Shown here: positions 32,823 to 42,682 of the stretch, in pieces
Layout: every line of letters starts with the position of its first letter
Numbering within the stretch: position 1 is the first letter of the stretch
NCBI RefSeq assembly: GCF_003259935.1
Contig: NZ_QLMH01000002.1
Coordinates: forward strand, 368,551 to 432,550
Direction of reading: 5' to 3'
Length of the DNA: 64,000 bases
Source of the DNA: Paranoxybacillus vitaminiphilus
GTDB lineage: Bacteria > Bacillota > Bacilli > Bacillales > Anoxybacillaceae
Program-made: the position numbers and the translations under genes
Notes under the pieces: generated by a model
Told to the model about the DNA's origin: nothing
Seen by the model: only the letters and a program-made list of their open reading frames with translations
The model's database searches: none

Positions 32823-34649
32823 TTATTTTTTGTCATCGATCTTTAATACCGCCATGAACGCTTCTTGCGGCACTTCAACGGAACCGACTTGCTTCATGCG
32901 CTTTTTCCCTTCTTTTTGCTTTTCAAGAAGCTTACGTTTACGGGAAACGTCACCGCCGTAACATTTCGCAAGCACGTTCTTCCGCAACGCTTTAATGGTT
33001 GAACGGGCAATAATTTTGTTGCCAATTGCCGCTTGAACCGGTACTTCGAACTGCTGGCGCGGAATTAAATCTTTTAACTTTTCAACAATCACTTTGCCGC
33101 GCTCATAAGCAGAGTCGCGGTGAACGATAAACGACAATGCATCGACTTTTTCACCATTAAGAAGAATATCCATCTTCACAAGCTTAGAAGGCTTGTAACC
33201 AATTAACTCGTAATCAAATGAAGCATAGCCTTTTGTGCTTGATTTTAAGGTGTCAAAGAAATCATAAACAATTTCCGATAACGGAATTTCGTAAATTAAG
33301 CTGACGCGCTTCTCGTCTAAATATTGCATGTCAACAAAATTGCCGCGTTTACTTTGGCATAATTCCATCACAGAGCCGACATAGTCATTCGGAACCATAA
33401 TGGTTGCTTTAACATACGGCTCCTCAACGCGTTCAATTTTTTGCGGGTCCGGCATGTTAGATGGGTTATCGACTTGAACTTCCGTGCCGTCCGTTAAATA
33501 TACTTTATAAATAACGCTTGGCGCCGTCGTAATTAAGTCAATATTAAATTCGCGCTCAATTCGCTCTTGAATAATTTCCATGTGCAATAATCCGAGGAAA
33601 CCGCAACGGAAACCAAAACCGAGCGCTTGCGACGTCTCCGGTTCGAATTGCAACGCTGCATCATTTAGCTGCAATTTTTCCAACGCTTCACGTAAATCAT
33701 TATAGCGTGCCGTATCAATCGGATACATGCCGCAAAAGACCATCGGATTTAAGCGACGGTAACCCGGAAGCGGCTCATCGGCAGGGTTTTCTGCGTCTGT
33801 AATCGTATCGCCGACGCGCGTGTCGCTCACATTTTTAATAGACGCCGTTAAAAACCCTACATCGCCGACAGTAAGTTCATCCACTAATTTTGGTTTTGGT
33901 GTAAATACGCCGACTTCCACGACTTCAAATTCTTTCCCTGTTGACATCATTTTAATTTTTTGCCCCGGCTTTACCGTTCCTTCAACAACGCGAATATAGG
34001 CAACAACGCCGCGGTAAGAATCATATAAAGAGTCGAAAATCAACGCTTTTAACGGCGCATCAGGGTCACCCGATGGAGCTGGAATTTTTTCAACGATTTG
34101 CTCAAGAATTTCTTCGATTCCAATTCCGACTTTTGCTGAAGCGAGTACCGCTTCTGAGGCATCTAACCCAATCACATCTTCAATTTCCTGGCGAACGCGC
34201 TCCGGTTCTGCGCTAGGCAAATCAATTTTATTAATAACAGGTAAAATTTCCAAGTTGTTATCTAAAGCTAAATAGACGTTCGCCAGCGTCTGCGCCTCGA
34301 TTCCTTGCGCAGCATCAACGACAAGGATGGCCCCTTCGCAAGCCGCCAAACTGCGTGACACTTCATACGTAAAATCGACATGTCCCGGCGTGTCAATTAG
34401 ATGGAAAATATACTCTTCTCCATCTTTTGCTTTATATTTCAGTTGAACGGCATTTAATTTAATCGTAATACCGCGCTCGCGCTCTAACTCCATTGAATCC
34501 AGCATTTGGTCTTTCATTTCACGTTCTGACAGCGCACCTGTCTTTTCAAGAATACGGTCAGCTAGTGTTGATTTTCCATGGTCAATATGGGCAATAATGG
34601 AAAAATTACGGATTTTCTCTCGTCTTTTTAGTCTTTCTTCACGATTCAT
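32823..34649 (-). CDS. lepA: Elongation factor 4 (LepA)
   Basis: A 608-aa translational GTPase acting on ribosomes (back-translocation or initiation quality). G1 AHIDHGKST near 20, G3 DTPGHVDF near 83, G4 NKIDLP near 137. The EF-G-like domains and the LepA-specific C-terminal domain are complete. Confidence 0.97.
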   Translation of the reverse strand: MNREERLKRREKIRNFSIIAHIDHGKSTLADRILEKTGALSEREMKDQMLDSMELERERGITIKLNAVQLKYKAKDGEEYIFHLIDTPGHVDFTYEVSRSLAACEGAILVVDAAQGIEAQTLANVYLALDNNLEILPVINKIDLPSAEPERVRQEIEDVIGLDASEAVLASAKVGIGIEEILEQIVEKIPAPSGDPDAPLKALIFDSLYDSYRGVVAYIRVVEGTVKPGQKIKMMSTGKEFEVVEVGVFTPKPKLVDELTVGDVGFLTASIKNVSDTRVGDTITDAENPADEPLPGYRRLNPMVFCGMYPIDTARYNDLREALEKLQLNDAALQFEPETSQALGFGFRCGFLGLLHMEIIQERIEREFNIDLITTAPSVIYKVYLTDGTEVQVDNPSNMPDPQKIERVEEPYVKATIMVPNDYVGSVMELCQSKRGNFVDMQYLDEKRVSLIYEIPLSEIVYDFFDTLKSSTKGYASFDYELIGYKPSKLVKMDILLNGEKVDALSFIVHRDSAYERGKVIVEKLKDLIPRQQFEVPVQAAIGNKIIARSTIKALRKNVLAKCYGGDVSRKRKLLEKQKEGKKRMKQVGSVEVPQEAFMAVLKIDDKK

Positions 34650-34845
34650 GTTTTTTCACTCCTACTATCATCCCGAAACTACACTAGCTTTGATTATAGC
34701 AACACAATGAGCAAGATTCAATGAGATAAATATGAAAAAGCAGATCATGGCCTTACAACAGCTAAATAAGAAATGTTCCAGTGTAGAGAAAACTTGGTGA
34801 GCGCAACAAAGCCGTAGCTTTCATATTCATTTTTTCAGTTTCATA

Positions 34846-34877
34846 AAATAAAAGCCGGGATGTCCCGACTTTTATTG
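34846..34877 (-). terminator. Terminator of spoIIP-yqxA
   Basis: AGTCGGGACATCCCGGCT hairpin on the minus strand followed by TTTTATTTT. The 5' arm overlaps the yqxA stop codon. Confidence 0.8.
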
Positions 34878-35219
34878 TTCATCATGAAATAATTGGCCGG
34901 CGATATGAAGCAATTGCTTCATTCCGTAGCGAACTCCATCAGCTAATTGTTTGCCAAATTCGGAAAATATATTAAACGTTTTCATTTCTTCTAATTTTTT
35001 CTTTTTATCCTCCAAATCTTCACTTTTGATTGTATTTCCCATAATCGAAGCTTCTATTTCCCCTTTATCATCCTCTGACAAACGAATCACCTCTTGAAAC
35101 GAAGGATCAGCGTACCCTTTCATTTGCTTCAATCCTTTATTTGCTTGCTGCATCCCTAGTAAAACTCCAACGAATAAAATCACAGCTGCTAAAGAAAAAT
35201 AAACAGTAAATTTGATCAT
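34872..35219 (-). CDS. yqxA: YqxA family protein (DUF3679)
   Basis: A 115-aa protein with an N-terminal membrane segment (about 4-24, LLGMQQANKG at its end) and a charged external part. It follows spoIIP by 31 bp, as in B. subtilis. The start at MIKFTVYF is preceded by GGGAG. The longer frame to 35354 overlaps the end of spoIIP and is not supported. Function unknown, likely sporulation-associated by context. Confidence 0.85.
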   Translation of the reverse strand: MIKFTVYFSLAAVILFVGVLLGMQQANKGLKQMKGYADPSFQEVIRLSEDDKGEIEASIMGNTIKSEDLEDKKKKLEEMKTFNIFSEFGKQLADGVRYGMKQLLHIAGQLFHDEQ

Positions 35220-35250
35220 TACCCTGCTGCTCCCTTGTGAAGTTTTTTGT

Positions 35251-36450
35251 TTATTGCTTTTGTTTAGGTGGTGGGGATTGCACCTTTTCCGCTTGCCAGT
35301 AATACTCGCTAAATACATCGGCAACAGCCGAAGCGGTACGGAACAATTCTTCAAATGTATTGTCTACGCCACCAAATTCAATTAAAATGGCATTTTCTGA
35401 TAAATCTTGATTGAACTTTCCGTTCGTCCCTGCTCCTTTTTTCTGAATAATTCCCTTGCTAAGGCCAGGATATTTTTGCTGTAACAATTCATGAAGATCT
35501 TTGGCAATTTGCAAGTTCTTCTCATATTTTGCATTGTTTCCACCGATAATAAATACAATTCGTGCATAATCACTTCCATTAATAGTAACTGTTGTGTTAT
35601 TTCTGCGCCGGGTATCGCGATGAATGTCAATGAAATATTGTAAGTCACGATTTTTTGTCATCGCCTCCTCTACCGTTTTTCTTGACACATCATACGCTTG
35701 ATAATATTTCATTCCGTTTTTTACTAATTTATCGATAAAATCCTCCGTATTTACTTCGGCGCCAATTCCCCGCTTCTCCATTTCCTCCGCGAGCTTTTCC
35801 CCCACTTTCGTTACATTGACCGTTGGATGAAAGGCAGCATTCAAATCAGTTACTCCTTTCAAAGCAGGTAAATATGATTCATGGGTATGAGTATGATAAA
35901 TATAGATCACTTTTTTTCCGTTTGTTGTCATTTTAGGGGGCGGCACCGGCTTTGCTTCACTCGATTTCTCTGCCTGTCCTAAGCTTTCAACAGAGGCTTC
36001 GCGCTCGGCAAGCATCACTTCAAGCGGCGGCGCAGACTCGTATGGCATATTTGTATAATCCAATCCCTCACCTGCAACAATAATTTCGCTATCAAAAATC
36101 GAAAACCCCGGGAGTTCACTGCCCAGCAAACTGCGGGGATCTTCCAGATTAACACTTGTCATCATTTCAAACATCATTGAAGAATACTTAGGTTTCCTTT
36201 TTTCCTCAGGCAACACTTGCGAAAAATAATGATTTTCAAAACTAAGCAACTGAACAAAAGCTTCCCCGGGAAAATAAGTTGCTATATTATTCACCGAGGA
36301 AGATGTGATTCGATATTCGGGCTTTAATGATGTCATCGCCCCAACAACTGTAAACATCATCATAACCCCTAAAATCGCCAACATGACCATTTTTTTGATG
36401 CTTGTCCCATTCACCGTGATAATCATTTGCTCAGAGCGAAATCTTCTCAT
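35251..36450 (-). CDS. spoIIP: Stage II sporulation protein P
   Basis: A 399-aa cell wall amidase/endopeptidase. It works with SpoIID and SpoIIM to degrade septal peptidoglycan and drive engulfment. N-terminal membrane anchor (about 18-40). The zinc-type amidase domain begins near 180 with YIYHTHTHESYLPA and includes DIHRDTRRR and ILIEFGGVDN. Located between gpr and yqxA, as in B. subtilis. Confidence 0.95.
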   Translation of the reverse strand: MRRFRSEQMIITVNGTSIKKMVMLAILGVMMMFTVVGAMTSLKPEYRITSSSVNNIATYFPGEAFVQLLSFENHYFSQVLPEEKRKPKYSSMMFEMMTSVNLEDPRSLLGSELPGFSIFDSEIIVAGEGLDYTNMPYESAPPLEVMLAEREASVESLGQAEKSSEAKPVPPPKMTTNGKKVIYIYHTHTHESYLPALKGVTDLNAAFHPTVNVTKVGEKLAEEMEKRGIGAEVNTEDFIDKLVKNGMKYYQAYDVSRKTVEEAMTKNRDLQYFIDIHRDTRRRNNTTVTINGSDYARIVFIIGGNNAKYEKNLQIAKDLHELLQQKYPGLSKGIIQKKGAGTNGKFNQDLSENAILIEFGGVDNTFEELFRTASAVADVFSEYYWQAEKVQSPPPKQKQ

Positions 36451-36532
36451 GTTCTCACCCTTTCCAAGCTTGTCTACTAATTTAACAGTATGACGAAGCT
36501 AGAAAAGATAGAACATGTTTGCACGTTTTTCA

Positions 36533-37651
36533 TTAATGGGTATATGCACCTGTATTATATTGATCCACATCGTTATGAAGAGCCGCGTTGAGTCCGCTTG
36601 CGAGAATATTCGCCATATCTTCAATAAACATATCTACCTCTTTCGGTGTGACCATAAGATTATGGCCGAGAGGTGCTAAGACTTCATGAATCAATTTTCG
36701 CTTTTCTTCATCACTTAACGTTCCAATCATCCCGAGAAAAGCAGAACGATGTTGCTTGCCTGGCATGTCTTCTTCTGTCAATACTTTTCGTTCACCAAAC
36801 GCCAATCCTGCTGGTGCAAGCGCATTGGCTGGGCGGTTTCCTTCTTTCATTTCTCTGCCAAAGTGCTTCAGCATAAAATCAATTGTATCGCTCGTAATCG
36901 ATACTGCATCAACGACGGTAGGAACACCAATCGCAATAACAGGAATACCGAGCGTCTCTTTGCTCAACTCTTTTCTCTTATTTCCAACTCCTGATCCGGG
37001 ATGGATGCCTGTATCAGAAATTTGAATCGTTGCATTAACTCTTTCAAGCGAGCGCGCTGCCAATGCATCAATTGCGATAACGAAATCTGGCTTTGCTTTT
37101 TCAACGATCCCGCGGATAATATCGCTTGTTTCAATTCCCGTCATCCCCATTACCCCCGGGGCAATGGCACTAACAGAACGAAAGCCGTCCTCAACACTTT
37201 CTGGCTGAAGATGAAATAAGTGCCTTGTAATAAGCAAGTTTTCAACAGTCAACGGCCCAAGAGCATCCGGTGTTACATGCTCATTTCCAAGCCCGACAAC
37301 AAGACAGCTTGCATCTCCAGGAATATTTATTTTTTTTAAAAATGCAATCAATTCTTTCGCAAATACTTTCTCTACCTTTCTTTGCAGCTCCGTATCATGT
37401 TCACGAATTCCTTGCGCCTCAATCGTTAAGTAAATTCCTGCTTTTTTGCCAATGGATTTTGCTCCTTGCTCCGTTACCTCTACATATGAAAGATGAATCC
37501 CATCTAGTTCGTGGTTTTGAATAATCACCCCTTCAATATGCGAATGAGTTTCGCGCTTTTGTTCCAGCCGTTCTTCAACAGCTATTTCATGCGCTTCAAC
37601 CGCTAAATCGGTTCTCACAGAATACATGCTTAAATCAAGTGAATTCGTCAT
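36533..37651 (-). CDS. gpr: Germination protease Gpr
   Basis: A 372-aa aspartic-type protease that degrades small acid-soluble spore proteins on germination. Made as a zymogen: the self-cleavage region [10 protein letters not shown] lies at about 10-20 and resembles the SASP cleavage site. [15 protein letters not shown] and [10 protein letters not shown] are family motifs. The start at MTNSLDL is set by GAGGTGG; the track up to 37675 would extend past it. Divergent from rpsT. Confidence 0.96.
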   Translation of the reverse strand: MTNSLDLSMYSVRTDLAVEAHEIAVEERLEQKRETHSHIEGVIIQNHELDGIHLSYVEVTEQGAKSIGKKAGIYLTIEAQGIREHDTELQRKVEKVFAKELIAFLKKINIPGDASCLVVGLGNEHVTPDALGPLTVENLLITRHLFHLQPESVEDGFRSVSAIAPGVMGMTGIETSDIIRGIVEKAKPDFVIAIDALAARSLERVNATIQISDTGIHPGSGVGNKRKELSKETLGIPVIAIGVPTVVDAVSITSDTIDFMLKHFGREMKEGNRPANALAPAGLAFGERKVLTEEDMPGKQHRSAFLGMIGTLSDEEKRKLIHEVLAPLGHNLMVTPKEVDMFIEDMANILASGLNAALHNDVDQYNTGAYTH

Positions 37652-37755
37652 CGTTTTCCACCTCAAAACTGTCATTTTTATGTATTTTCACCGTTTTCAC
37701 TGTTTTTCATTCTTGCCGTTTTGGAAAGAGAGTAAGTATTTTCAACGGATTAGTA

Positions 37756-37784
37756 TTGCATAATTGAAATCAGTTTGATAGAAT
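37756..37784 (+). promoter_or_regulatory. SigA promoter of rpsT
   Basis: TTGCAT, a 17-bp spacer, TAGAAT, about 80 bp upstream of the rpsT ATG and in the divergent gap with gpr. Confidence 0.65.
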
Positions 37785-37865
37785 AACTTTTGTTCTTAAT
37801 AAGTTCATTCGATCGTGAACAATCGAGCTTATCATATTCTCGACAGCATTACGGAGGTGAAAATA

Positions 37866-38132
37866 ATGCCAAATATTAAATCTGCTATTAAACGCGTAAA
37901 AACGAGCAACAAGCGCCGCGCACAAAACGCTTCACAAAAATCTGCGATGCGCACTGCCATCAAAAAATTTGAAGCGCTTGTAGAAGCAAAAGATGTTGAG
38001 AAAGCACAAGCTGCGTTTATCATTGCTTCTAAAAAAATTGACAAAGCGGCAAGCAAAGGTTTAATCCACAAAAATGCAGCAAGCCGCCATAAATCTCGTT
38101 TAGCGAAAAAATTAAACAGCATTCTTGCTTAA
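37866..38132 (+). CDS. rpsT: 30S ribosomal protein S20
   Basis: An 88-aa basic helical protein: [18 protein letters not shown] at the start, [17 protein letters not shown] near the end. Binds 16S rRNA early in 30S assembly. CGGAGGTG precedes the ATG. Monocistronic, on the plus strand in a mostly minus-strand region. Confidence 0.97.
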   Translation: MPNIKSAIKRVKTSNKRRAQNASQKSAMRTAIKKFEALVEAKDVEKAQAAFIIASKKIDKAASKGLIHKNAASRHKSRLAKKLNSILA

Positions 38133-38140
38133 TCATGATA

Positions 38141-38170
38141 AAACGATCCTTTGCAAAGGGTCGTTTTTTA
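38141..38170 (+). terminator. Terminator of rpsT
   Basis: AACGATCC-TTTGCAAA-GGGTCGTT followed by a run of T, 8 bp after the rpsT stop. Confidence 0.92.
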
Positions 38171-38173
38171 TTT

Positions 38174-38505
38174 AGAAAAGCGGAAGCGCCGAGGGTAGCT
38201 CTCGAGGCCAAATGTTCTTCACCCGCAGAAGTGCTTGTCACTTCGAGGGGGAAGGTTATTTGGCACAGAGAGCTAGGCGCTGAAGCTAGACAACTAGAAA
38301 AGCGGAGGCGAGCGCCTAACGCCGTATGGAAAATGTTCTTCCGACGAGAAATGCTTGCATTTCGACGGAGGAAGGTTATTTTCCACTAGCTGCGCCTGCG
38401 ATTACTCGGCGCATGTCAGCGAAGATGTTGATTCAAGCAGTTGACACGTTGCGAGCCGAGCTAGACGACTAGAAAAGAGGAAGCGCCGCGGTCAGCTCTG
38501 AAACT
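38174..38505. repeat. Tandem hairpin repeat units after rpsT
   Basis: Three units each opening with AGAAAAGCGGAAGCG or a close variant at 38174, 38296 and 38471, and units 1-2 closing with GCTAGAC(A/G)ACT. In unit 1 CCAAAT pairs with ATTTGG, CTTC with GAAG, and GAAGTG with CACTTC. An outer stem TAGCTCTC/GAGAGCTA plus GCGCC/GGCGC encloses them. Unit 2 keeps the shape with different bases. Similar GCGGAGGCG-type repeats are common in Bacillaceae genomes. No gene fills the 400 bp here. Confidence 0.8.
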
Positions 38506-38521
38506 TTGTTACTTTGAAAAC

Positions 38522-38556
38522 AAAAAAAGAGCGGATCGCTTTACCGCCCTTCGCTT
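38522..38556 (-). terminator. Terminator of holA overlapping its stop
   Basis: AGGGCGG ... CCGCTCT hairpin on the minus strand followed by seven T. The 5' arm includes the last codons of holA. Confidence 0.75.
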
Positions 38557-39563
38557 AATTTCATTAAAAACAACTCAACAACTAAACGCTTATCCATCAA
38601 TCCCGCTTTCATCTGATAATCTGCTTCCGCTAAATCATTGATAATTCTCATTAACTCCTCAAGCGAAAACAATTTCGCCTGTTCTAACGCCATTTTCACA
38701 CGAAACGGATGCACTTTTAACAGCGATGCGATTTGCTGTTGGCCATATCCTTTGGCTGCTAAGCCTTTTGCGTGATAAATAAGGCGAAATTGATTGGCAA
38801 GCAACGCTAAAATCTTAATCGGCTCTTCATTATTTTGCAGCAAATCATAAAAAGTGCGGAATGCTTCATGTAATTTACGCTGTACAACCTTTTCAATCAA
38901 TACAAAAACATTTTGTTCGAGTGAACGGGGAACAAGCAGCCGCACGGTTTCTTCTGTGATTGTACCACCGTAGCCGACAAACAAAGCTAGCTTATTCAGT
39001 TCATTTGTCAATATCGTCAAAGCCGTTCCCGCAAGCTGTAATAACAAATCAACGGCTTCTTCTTGAATGGTCACGTTCGAAGCGCGAAGATATTCGGCAA
39101 TCCACTGTCTTATTTCTTGTTCGTTTAACGGTGACGCCGCAAACACTTCCGCACGTTTCAGCAACATCTTCGTCATTTTTTTTCTCTCATCGAGCTTCTC
39201 ATACAATCCAGTAAAAATAACAACAGAAAATGGAGATGGCTCTTCTATGTATTGTTCCAATCGTTTCATATTATGTTCAATTTTTTCTTTTCCTTTTTCC
39301 GCTGTCAAAAAATAAGGATTTTTCACTAATACTACTTTTTTATCGCCGAAAAACGGCAACGTTTCCGCATCTTCAAGTGCGATTTCAACCGGCGTTTCTT
39401 CGCAGTCATAAACCGATAAATTGAACTCTCTCTCTTCTTCACGAACCGCTGACTGAATGATTAAATGATGCGTTTCGTTAATTAAAAACGGTTCGGTGCC
39501 GTATAATAAATAAATGGGAGAAAGGTGTCCCTTTTTAATTTTTCTCCAAAAATCAATCATCAT
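38541..39563 (-). CDS. holA: DNA polymerase III delta subunit
   Basis: A 340-aa clamp-loader delta subunit that opens the beta clamp. It shows the typical YLLYGTEPFLI start, a degenerate AAA+ fold, and the C-terminal collar helices (KILALLANQFRLIYHAKGL). The start at MMIDFWRK follows GGAG at 9 bp. Same position as B. subtilis yqeN, between rpsT and comEC. Confidence 0.93.
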   Translation of the reverse strand: MMIDFWRKIKKGHLSPIYLLYGTEPFLINETHHLIIQSAVREEEREFNLSVYDCEETPVEIALEDAETLPFFGDKKVVLVKNPYFLTAEKGKEKIEHNMKRLEQYIEEPSPFSVVIFTGLYEKLDERKKMTKMLLKRAEVFAASPLNEQEIRQWIAEYLRASNVTIQEEAVDLLLQLAGTALTILTNELNKLALFVGYGGTITEETVRLLVPRSLEQNVFVLIEKVVQRKLHEAFRTFYDLLQNNEEPIKILALLANQFRLIYHAKGLAAKGYGQQQIASLLKVHPFRVKMALEQAKLFSLEELMRIINDLAEADYQMKAGLMDKRLVVELFLMKLSEGR

Positions 39564-39752
39564 TGTTCTCTGCTCCATTTCATGATCAAAACCGTTCATT
39601 ATGTAAGATACAACGTTTCCTCAACTTTTACAAGGGGACCAGCTAACCGAAAGAAGCCGCTCCCCATTTATATAAACGTCGATCACTAAGTCCCAGGAAT
39701 CTTAGTCATCAACGGTTATTGTTAGTTTTTCCGGCTGAAGCTGAACTATTTG

Positions 39753-39767
39753 TGACAACTCTTGTCA
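39753..39767. other. Short palindrome in the holA-yqzM gap
   Basis: TGACAA-CTC-TTGTCA, a perfect 6-bp inverted repeat with a 3-bp centre, in the 287-bp gap upstream of both holA (minus) and yqzM (plus). It could be an operator. Also in this gap is a hairpin ACTAAG ... CTTAGT near 39696-39713. Confidence 0.3.
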
Positions 39768-39850
39768 ACGAAGGAAATGGACAATGCCGTATAGATTTTT
39801 TTTATTTTTTCGCTTATACTAATTAATGATTGCGTGAGGAGGGGTAGCAA

Positions 39851-39985
39851 ATGAACGAGTTTGAAAAAAATGTCAGTTGCAAACGAAATGACGCAGTAGA
39901 CTCTGCGGTTGGATTCATTGTTTCATTTGGATTCTTCGCAACGATGTTTATCATCGCAACATTAGTTAAGTTTTTTGGAGCGTAG
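39851..39985 (+). CDS. yqzM: YqzM family small membrane protein
   Basis: 44 residues: MNEFEKNVSCKRNDAVDSAV followed by one hydrophobic helix (about 20-41). Matches B. subtilis YqzM almost throughout. GAGGAGGGG precedes the ATG. Function unknown. It is too short for standard ORF cut-offs but clearly conserved. Confidence 0.92.
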   Translation: MNEFEKNVSCKRNDAVDSAVGFIVSFGFFATMFIIATLVKFFGA

Positions 39986-39989
39986 AACC

Positions 39990-40170
39990 ACTAAAGCCTA
40001 GAATGAAGTGGTCGAAACGGTTTTGAACCGGATCGGCAGAGCGTGAATGGATTCATGGGGAGTCCTTGTTCATGAAAGTCTAGTGGAACAAGAATGAGTA
40101 TCTGCAGACAGATACAGAAGAAACTCTTAAGTCGCTAGAACCTGCCAGCTTCCGTCGTGCAGAGGTTCAG
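39990..40170 (+). ncRNA. Multi-hairpin non-coding stretch, possible IS200/IS605-type right end
   Basis: No coding frame. Several perfect stems follow each other: GGTT-ttg-AACC, CTTGTTC ... GAACAAG, GTATCTG-caga-CAGATAC, and a terminal GAACCTGC ... GCAGAGGTTC near 40138-40169. Such a ladder ending in a GAACC/GGTTC hairpin resembles the transcript end or right end of tnpB-bearing elements, but no tnpB is present. The assignment is my inference from remembered pattern only. Confidence 0.35.
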
Positions 40171-40174
40171 TCAG

Positions 40175-40300
40175 AAGGAGCTGACCCAAAAGTGTCCGAC
40201 CTCATGCGAAATCCATCGCATATAGTTGCTATCATTGAACGTTATGCACTATATATTGGTGGTTGTGCTGTCTGACACTTTGTTTTCGGGCCAGCTTCTT
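40175..40300. repeat. Dispersed palindromic element, copy 9 (3' of comEC)
   Basis: About 126 bp: GAGCTGACCC outer, AAGTGTCCGACCTCAT inner left, GCATATAG centre, TGTCTGACACTTTG inner right, GGGCCAGCTTC outer right. It lies 38 bp after the comEC stop. Confidence 0.85.
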
Positions 40301-40338
40301 TTTTATGCCCTGCTTCGATACGTTTTGTTATTCATATG

Positions 40339-42648
40339 CTATGGCAGCACAGTCGTAAAGGTTCCAAATTTTTTCGTATACATAAATTGAATGGCGCCAT
40401 GCCAATCTGTACGTAAAACGGTGATATTATATGACTGAAGGCGTTGAATGACCGTTTCATGCGGATGCTGATAGCGATTATGCTTGCCTACAGAGATGAG
40501 TGCAATTTTAGGTTGTATTCGCTTTAACAATGCTTCCGAAGTCGATGTATCGCTGCCATGGTGGCCTACTTTCAGCACATCAGCACGCAGGCTTGGGAAT
40601 GCATGAAGAAGTTCCTGCTCTCCGCTTTCTTCTAAATCACCTGTAAACAGCCAGGTCAACCCGCCTAAATTTGTATATAAAACAATGGAGCGATTGTTTT
40701 TGCCCGCTTCACTTTCTGTCTTTGACGGTGACAATACATAAAATGAGATGCCGGCTGCACTCCATTTTTCCCCGCGACTTATTTCTCTTACAGAAACATG
40801 GTGGCGTTTTGCTGTTTTTACCAGCTTTTCTTGCAATTGATCTTCATTTCCTCCCGTTCCAATAAGCAATTCCTTTACGTTTGTTTGTTCAATGATCGTT
40901 TGCGCTGCCCCCATATGATCATAATCACCATGCGTAATAATTAACTTATCAAGTCTCGATACTCCTTTTGCCTTTAAAAATGGAACAACGATATCAGCTC
41001 CGACTTCAAATTCATCTTTCCGTTTTCGCCAAGACGGTTCCGAAAAAGAAACGACACCGCCTGTATCAATTAAATACACTCCTTTTCGATATGGCAGCTC
41101 AATATAAATACAATCTCCCTGTCCTACGTCAAGCAAAACAACCTCTCCATAACGATCAAAATAAGGAGTGAACCAATCAATAATGATAACGCACAGCAGA
41201 AAAAATACTCCTTTATATTTTCGCCATCCTTGATTCATTTTTTCAAACTCGACAAAAACAAATAAAATCGCTGCACAATAACAAAACAATAACGGCGGAG
41301 ACGGACGTCCAAATATCAATGAGAAAGAGGAATGAAAAGCAAAAAATTCAACGAGTTGATTCGTCAAAAGCAATATTTTCTCGAGCATAAAAATGAATAA
41401 TTCACCGGCGGGCGCCAATAAATAATGACTGATTAATGAAACGAGCGATAACGGTAAAATAATGAACGAATACAATGGAACAAAAACGATATTTAGCGGA
41501 AAGCTGAGAAGAGAAATTTCAAAAAAATGATATAAGAGAAGCGGAAGCGAACTAAGTTGGGCAATGACTGTTGTTGACACTAACTGAAGCAAAGGAGAAG
41601 ATTGCTGCAAAATCGTATGAGAAGATAAAATAAGCCCTAAAGTGGCAATAAAGGATAGCTGAAAGCCTGCTTGAAATAAAGAATAAGGATTCAATAGCAG
41701 CATAATGACACATGTTGCGCTCAGCGAATCAATCGGAAGCAGTTTCGCCGGCCATTTCAGGCTGATTAACACAATTCCGGCCATGAACGAAGCGCGCATA
41801 ACTGAAGGAGAAGCGCCTGTCAGAACGGTATACAGAGGCAAAAGAAAAATGAGGAGCAGCGCAGCTGTTTCTCTAGTCATTCCGGCACGGATGGCCAGAA
41901 AAAAACTCATACCGGTTAACATGGTTACATGCAGTCCGGAAATCGCTAAAAGATGGATTAAACCAAGCTTTTGATATCCTTCAAGAATAGTTTCGCTCAT
42001 CTGTTCGCGTTCACCGTAGACGAGCGCCTGGACAATACCGATTGTCGCTGGAGGAAAATGTTGTTCAATATAGGCCGTTCCTTTTTGTCTTACCGCTATG
42101 AGCTTTTCACGGAAGCTGAGAGGAGTAGGACGGCAGCTGTCTAAAGAAAGAGTATGAGGTTTCAGCAGCCAATGAATGCGTTGAAAATATAAATATTTTT
42201 TATAATTAAAAGCGTAAGGATTTCTTGCTGCTTCCGGTGCTTCTAACACTCCTGCAAATGAACACATCATTCCAACTGACAGAAGCGACAATTTCTGCTT
42301 TTCTTCCTGCGAACGAATGCGATAGCTGATCTTTACTTTTTCCCGCTTTGCCGTTTCTGCCGTCCCTATTAACCTGTCGCCGTCAATAGTAACAGGCGCA
42401 ACAAATCTGACAGAAAATCGGGTCATCGTATCTTTCAGCATTGTTCGGTTTTTCCCATCTATATATAGAAAATACGCATAAAACACGAACATTGCCGCCA
42501 GACAAAACAAAAAGATATCTCGTTTCCGAAACAGTAAAAACAGGAAGTAAAACAAAGAGAAAACAAGAGGATAAACATGGAGAGAAAAGTAACCGAGAAG
42601 AATGCCGAAAATCGCGGACAGAGCAATATAAATGAAATTTCCTTTCAT
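40339..42648 (-). CDS. comEC: Competence channel protein ComEC/Rec2
   Basis: A 769-aa polytopic membrane protein forming the DNA uptake channel. N-terminal two helices and an external OB-like domain (about 60-200), then the Competence domain with LLAISGLHVTMLTG near 235 and about eight membrane segments. A C-terminal metallo-beta-lactamase domain has LDVGQGDCIYIE (near 515), THGDYDHMGA (near 570) and VGHHGSDTSTSE (near 690). The MBL residues look intact, consistent with the proposed nuclease role for the non-transported strand. Confidence 0.95.
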   Translation of the reverse strand: MKGNFIYIALSAIFGILLGYFSLHVYPLVFSLFYFLFLLFRKRDIFLFCLAAMFVFYAYFLYIDGKNRTMLKDTMTRFSVRFVAPVTIDGDRLIGTAETAKREKVKISYRIRSQEEKQKLSLLSVGMMCSFAGVLEAPEAARNPYAFNYKKYLYFQRIHWLLKPHTLSLDSCRPTPLSFREKLIAVRQKGTAYIEQHFPPATIGIVQALVYGEREQMSETILEGYQKLGLIHLLAISGLHVTMLTGMSFFLAIRAGMTRETAALLLIFLLPLYTVLTGASPSVMRASFMAGIVLISLKWPAKLLPIDSLSATCVIMLLLNPYSLFQAGFQLSFIATLGLILSSHTILQQSSPLLQLVSTTVIAQLSSLPLLLYHFFEISLLSFPLNIVFVPLYSFIILPLSLVSLISHYLLAPAGELFIFMLEKILLLTNQLVEFFAFHSSFSLIFGRPSPPLLFCYCAAILFVFVEFEKMNQGWRKYKGVFFLLCVIIIDWFTPYFDRYGEVVLLDVGQGDCIYIELPYRKGVYLIDTGGVVSFSEPSWRKRKDEFEVGADIVVPFLKAKGVSRLDKLIITHGDYDHMGAAQTIIEQTNVKELLIGTGGNEDQLQEKLVKTAKRHHVSVREISRGEKWSAAGISFYVLSPSKTESEAGKNNRSIVLYTNLGGLTWLFTGDLEESGEQELLHAFPSLRADVLKVGHHGSDTSTSEALLKRIQPKIALISVGKHNRYQHPHETVIQRLQSYNITVLRTDWHGAIQFMYTKKFGTFTTVLP

Positions 42649-42682
42649 CTTTCAGAAATCCCCTTTTATATGAAAGCTGCAA

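Noticed and set aside
35220..35354. Upstream extension of yqxA by 45 codons
   Set aside because: It overlaps spoIIP in another frame and lacks homology; MIKFTVYF has a ribosome site and fits the family.
38135..38389. 84-aa ORF after rpsT
   Set aside because: It lies entirely in the rpsT terminator and hairpin repeats; composition reflects the repeats.
39784..39825. Sporulation-type promoter upstream of yqzM
   Set aside because: GTATA and TATACTA are present, but their spacing is too long for the SigF/SigG consensus.
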